A stretch of DNA of 64,000 bases, from positions 25,452 to 89,451 of the forward strand of contig NZ_LZLV01000145.1 of NCBI RefSeq assembly GCF_001673405.1. The letters are read 5' to 3'. A program made the translations under genes and the position numbers. This document shows, piece after piece, positions 62,668 to 64,000 of the stretch (its first letter is position 1; each line of letters begins with the position of its first letter). Source of the DNA: Mycobacterium sp. 1245111.1 (GTDB lineage Bacteria > Actinomycetota > Actinomycetes > Mycobacteriales > Mycobacteriaceae). The notes beneath the pieces were generated by a model that did not search any database, was not told where the DNA came from, and saw only the letters and a list, made by a program, of their open reading frames with translations.

Positions 62668-62678
62668 GCGCTCAGGCC
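62661..62678. terminator. 18-bp perfect palindrome spanning the stops of two convergent genes
   Basis: GGCCTGAGCGCTCAGGCC reads the same on both strands and holds the stop of the LacI gene (62665-62667) and that of kstR (62672-62674). There is no T-tract. It may form a cruciform or a weak bidirectional terminator; both proteins end in alanine because of the symmetry. Confidence 0.4.
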
Positions 62679-63364
62679 TGGGCGGTGTCGCCGTTGCCGA
62701 TCAGCAGCCGAACCGCCAGCTCCAGCCGCTTGCTGACGTCGGTGGCCGAGGCCCGTCGGGTCAGCCAGGCCAGCAGGTTGTTGGTCCACACATCCGAGAT
62801 CACCCGGGCGATGTGGTATTGCTCCTCGGTCGGCTCGCCGTCGCTCATCGCCCGCGCGAACATCGAGTCGATCAGCTTCTCCACCTGGTCGACTTCACCG
62901 GCCGCGGACGCGTCGGCGAACACGTAGGCGCGGGTCATCGCCTCGGTCAGCAACGGGTTGCGCTGCATCGCGCGGTTGAGCTTGCTGATCATGAAGTTCA
63001 GGCGTTGATTCGGCGTCCCGCCGACGAGCGTGGAGCGGTCGGTCTTGGCGTCGATGCGTTCGAACTCGCGGCCCAGCGCCGACACCAGCAGGTGCACTTT
63101 GGACGGGAAGTACCGGTACAGGGTGCCCACCGCGACGTCTGCGCGGTCTGCGACCGCCCGCATCTGAACAGCCTCGTAGCCTCCCTTGGAGGCGATCGCC
63201 ATCGTCGCGTCCAGGATGCGTTTACGACGCTCGCGCTGCGCTTCGGAGCCGAGTTCTGACTCGGCCAGTACCGCCACGTTCATCACCTCACGAGGTTGCG
63301 CCGAAGACGAACCCGAGCGTTGCCCCGAGTTGGCGCGTGCTGGTTCCGAAGCCGAACGAGACAT
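62672..63364 (-). CDS. kstR: TetR-family cholesterol-catabolism repressor KstR
   Basis: About 230 residues. From AVLAESELGSEAQRERRKRI onward it is almost identical to recalled H37Rv KstR (Rv3574). The helix-turn-helix is TMAIASKGGYEAVQ, then MRAVADRADVAVGTLYRYF. KstR represses the cholesterol regulon until 3-oxo-cholestenoyl-CoA-type ligands release it. The start is uncertain: ATG 63364 has AAGGAG about 11 nt upstream and adds a Ser/Arg-rich extension; ATG 63283 gives the H37Rv-like length. A KstR operator lies between it and the divergent acyl-CoA dehydrogenase gene. Confidence 0.95.
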   Translation of the reverse strand: MSRSASEPARANSGQRSGSSSAQPREVMNVAVLAESELGSEAQRERRKRILDATMAIASKGGYEAVQMRAVADRADVAVGTLYRYFPSKVHLLVSALGREFERIDAKTDRSTLVGGTPNQRLNFMISKLNRAMQRNPLLTEAMTRAYVFADASAAGEVDQVEKLIDSMFARAMSDGEPTEEQYHIARVISDVWTNNLLAWLTRRASATDVSKRLELAVRLLIGNGDTAQA

Positions 63365-63504
63365 CTGACGAACAGCTCCTTTTCTTGCGCGCTCGCCCGA
63401 AACGATACGCATGCCGAGCGCGAATATCCCACCTCCGTGCGGCCGGGACACCGGGATGTCCTGCTGCGATGGCATTCGACTTGACGGTCGAACACTGGCA
63501 CTAT

Positions 63505-63518
63505 TAGAACACGTTCTA
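63505..63518. promoter_or_regulatory. KstR operator between kstR and fadE34
   Basis: TAGAACACGTTCTA fits the KstR consensus TNNAACNNGTTNNA with perfect outer arms (TAGAAC/GTTCTA). It lies 54 bp before the dehydrogenase start and 140 bp before the kstR start, so one site can give both autoregulation and repression of the catabolic gene. Confidence 0.88.
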
Positions 63519-63571
63519 GTCCTGTGTGTTGTGTCTCCGGCAACGCCGTTTCCGTCGATCGAGGAGTTCAG

Positions 63572-64000
63572 GTGGCAACCATCACCGACGAGCAGTTTGC
63601 GGCGCGGGAGTTGGTGCGCGACTGGGCTGCCGGTTCCGGCGCGACGGAAGCGGTCCGGGATATCGAACAGGGTGAGCCAAATGCCTGGCAGCCGGTGTTC
63701 GACGGCCTCGCCGGGCTCGGTTTGTTCGGTGTCGCGGTCCCCGAGGACTGCGGGGGCGCCGGCGGCAGCATCGACGACCTGGCCGCGATGGTCGAAGAGG
63801 CCGCCAGGGCGTTGGTGCCCGGCCCGGTGGCCACGACGGCGTTGGCCACACTCGTGGTGTCCGACCCGGAATTGCGTGGTGCCTTGGCAGCCGGTGAGCG
63901 CACCGCGGGCGTCGCTCTCGACAGCGATGTCGAGTACGACGAAGCCGCCGCGCAGGTGTCCGGAACCGTGCCGTTCGTGCTCGGCGGCCTGGCGGGCGGG
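63572..64000 (+). CDS. fadE34: Acyl-CoA dehydrogenase FadE34-like, 5' part only
   Basis: The first 143 residues; the gene runs past the window edge. The N-terminal helical domain has DEQFAARELVRDW and GLFGVAVPEDCGGAGGSIDD, typical acyl-CoA dehydrogenase blocks. H37Rv has FadE34 (Rv3573c), a fused dehydrogenase acting on the cholesterol side chain, in the same place next to kstR. The GTG start has a GAGGAG site. Expression should be KstR-controlled through the operator upstream. The specific name rests on synteny. Confidence 0.85.
   Translation, partial: MATITDEQFAARELVRDWAAGSGATEAVRDIEQGEPNAWQPVFDGLAGLGLFGVAVPEDCGGAGGSIDDLAAMVEEAARALVPGPVATTALATLVVSDPELRGALAAGERTAGVALDSDVEYDEAAAQVSGTVPFVLGGLAGG

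Noticed and set aside
63284..63364. Possible separate small gene encoding the Ser/Arg-rich stretch before the KstR core
   Set aside because: It is in frame with kstR without a stop and has the only good ribosome site, so it is best read as a KstR N-terminal extension.

Overview
The window is a 64 kb chromosomal segment of a mycobacterium. This rests on unmistakable lineage markers: a PE/PPE gene pair, Lsr2, MhuD, KstR with its operator, CarD, ClpC1, LpqE/LpqF/LpqG lipoproteins, leaderless genes with a TANNNT box 6-8 nt before the start codon, and high GC. The gene order is that of the Mycobacterium tuberculosis H37Rv region Rv3632-Rv3573, read in the opposite direction. PE/PPE genes and the PpgS galactosamine pathway point to a slow-growing, non-tuberculous species. 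The H37Rv espACD block and the esxV/esxW pair are not at their expected places here. No phage, transposon, CRISPR array, rRNA or tRNA was recognised.

Layout. 1-4063: a minus-strand envelope cluster with a YpfJ-like metallopeptidase, a small secreted protein, and the DUF2304 protein/PpgS glycosyltransferase/polytopic membrane protein trio. 4255-12252: TerC, an unknown protein, pyrophosphatase, PBP4-type DacB, a DUF2342 zinc protease, TilS, Hpt, an unknown protein and LpqG. 12542-21304: accessory stretch with a DUF4185 secreted protein, a small cysteine-containing exported protein, an amino-acid permease, a PE/PPE pair, and an ephA/LLM-oxidoreductase/alcohol-dehydrogenase operon. 21555-31683: ftsH, then the folate genes folE-folP-folB-folK, DUF3180, a proline-rich membrane protein, and the pantothenate/CoA genes DUF2520-panC-panD-coaX. 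31730-36487: lysS, lsr2 and clpC1. 36536-41621: a nickel permease/lpqF/mhuD operon, an alpha/beta hydrolase, mutY and canB. 41626-47617: an orphan PE-PPE-domain hydrolase, a NarL-type two-component system and an MmpL transporter. 47638-56500: an Rv3587c-like protein, disA-radA, lpqE, carD, ispD-ispF, cysS, rlmB and a small membrane protein. 56480-61533: a TetR regulator, an SRPBCC protein, a secreted glycerophosphodiesterase, and a pxpA/metallo-beta-lactamase-fold/arsB2-like operon. 61594-64000: a LacI regulator, kstR and the 5' part of fadE34.

How the genes work together. Many genes are translationally coupled through ATGA, GTGA, TTGA or TGATG junctions: folE/folP, folK/DUF3180, DUF2520/panC, panC/panD, ispD/ispF, ephA/LLM/ADH, pxpA/MBL/arsB2. 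The folate and pantothenate clusters make cofactors. ispD/ispF feed isoprenoid synthesis, including the polyprenyl carriers that PpgS uses. radA-disA links DNA repair with c-di-AMP synthesis. KstR and its operator set cholesterol-catabolic control of the acyl-CoA dehydrogenase at the right edge. The least explained parts are the pxpA/MBL/arsB2 operon, the ephA/LLM/ADH operon, the nickel-permease/lpqF/mhuD operon, a repeat array in front of ftsH, and a compositional shift inside lysS. All H37Rv comparisons are from memory of that genome; no database was searched.
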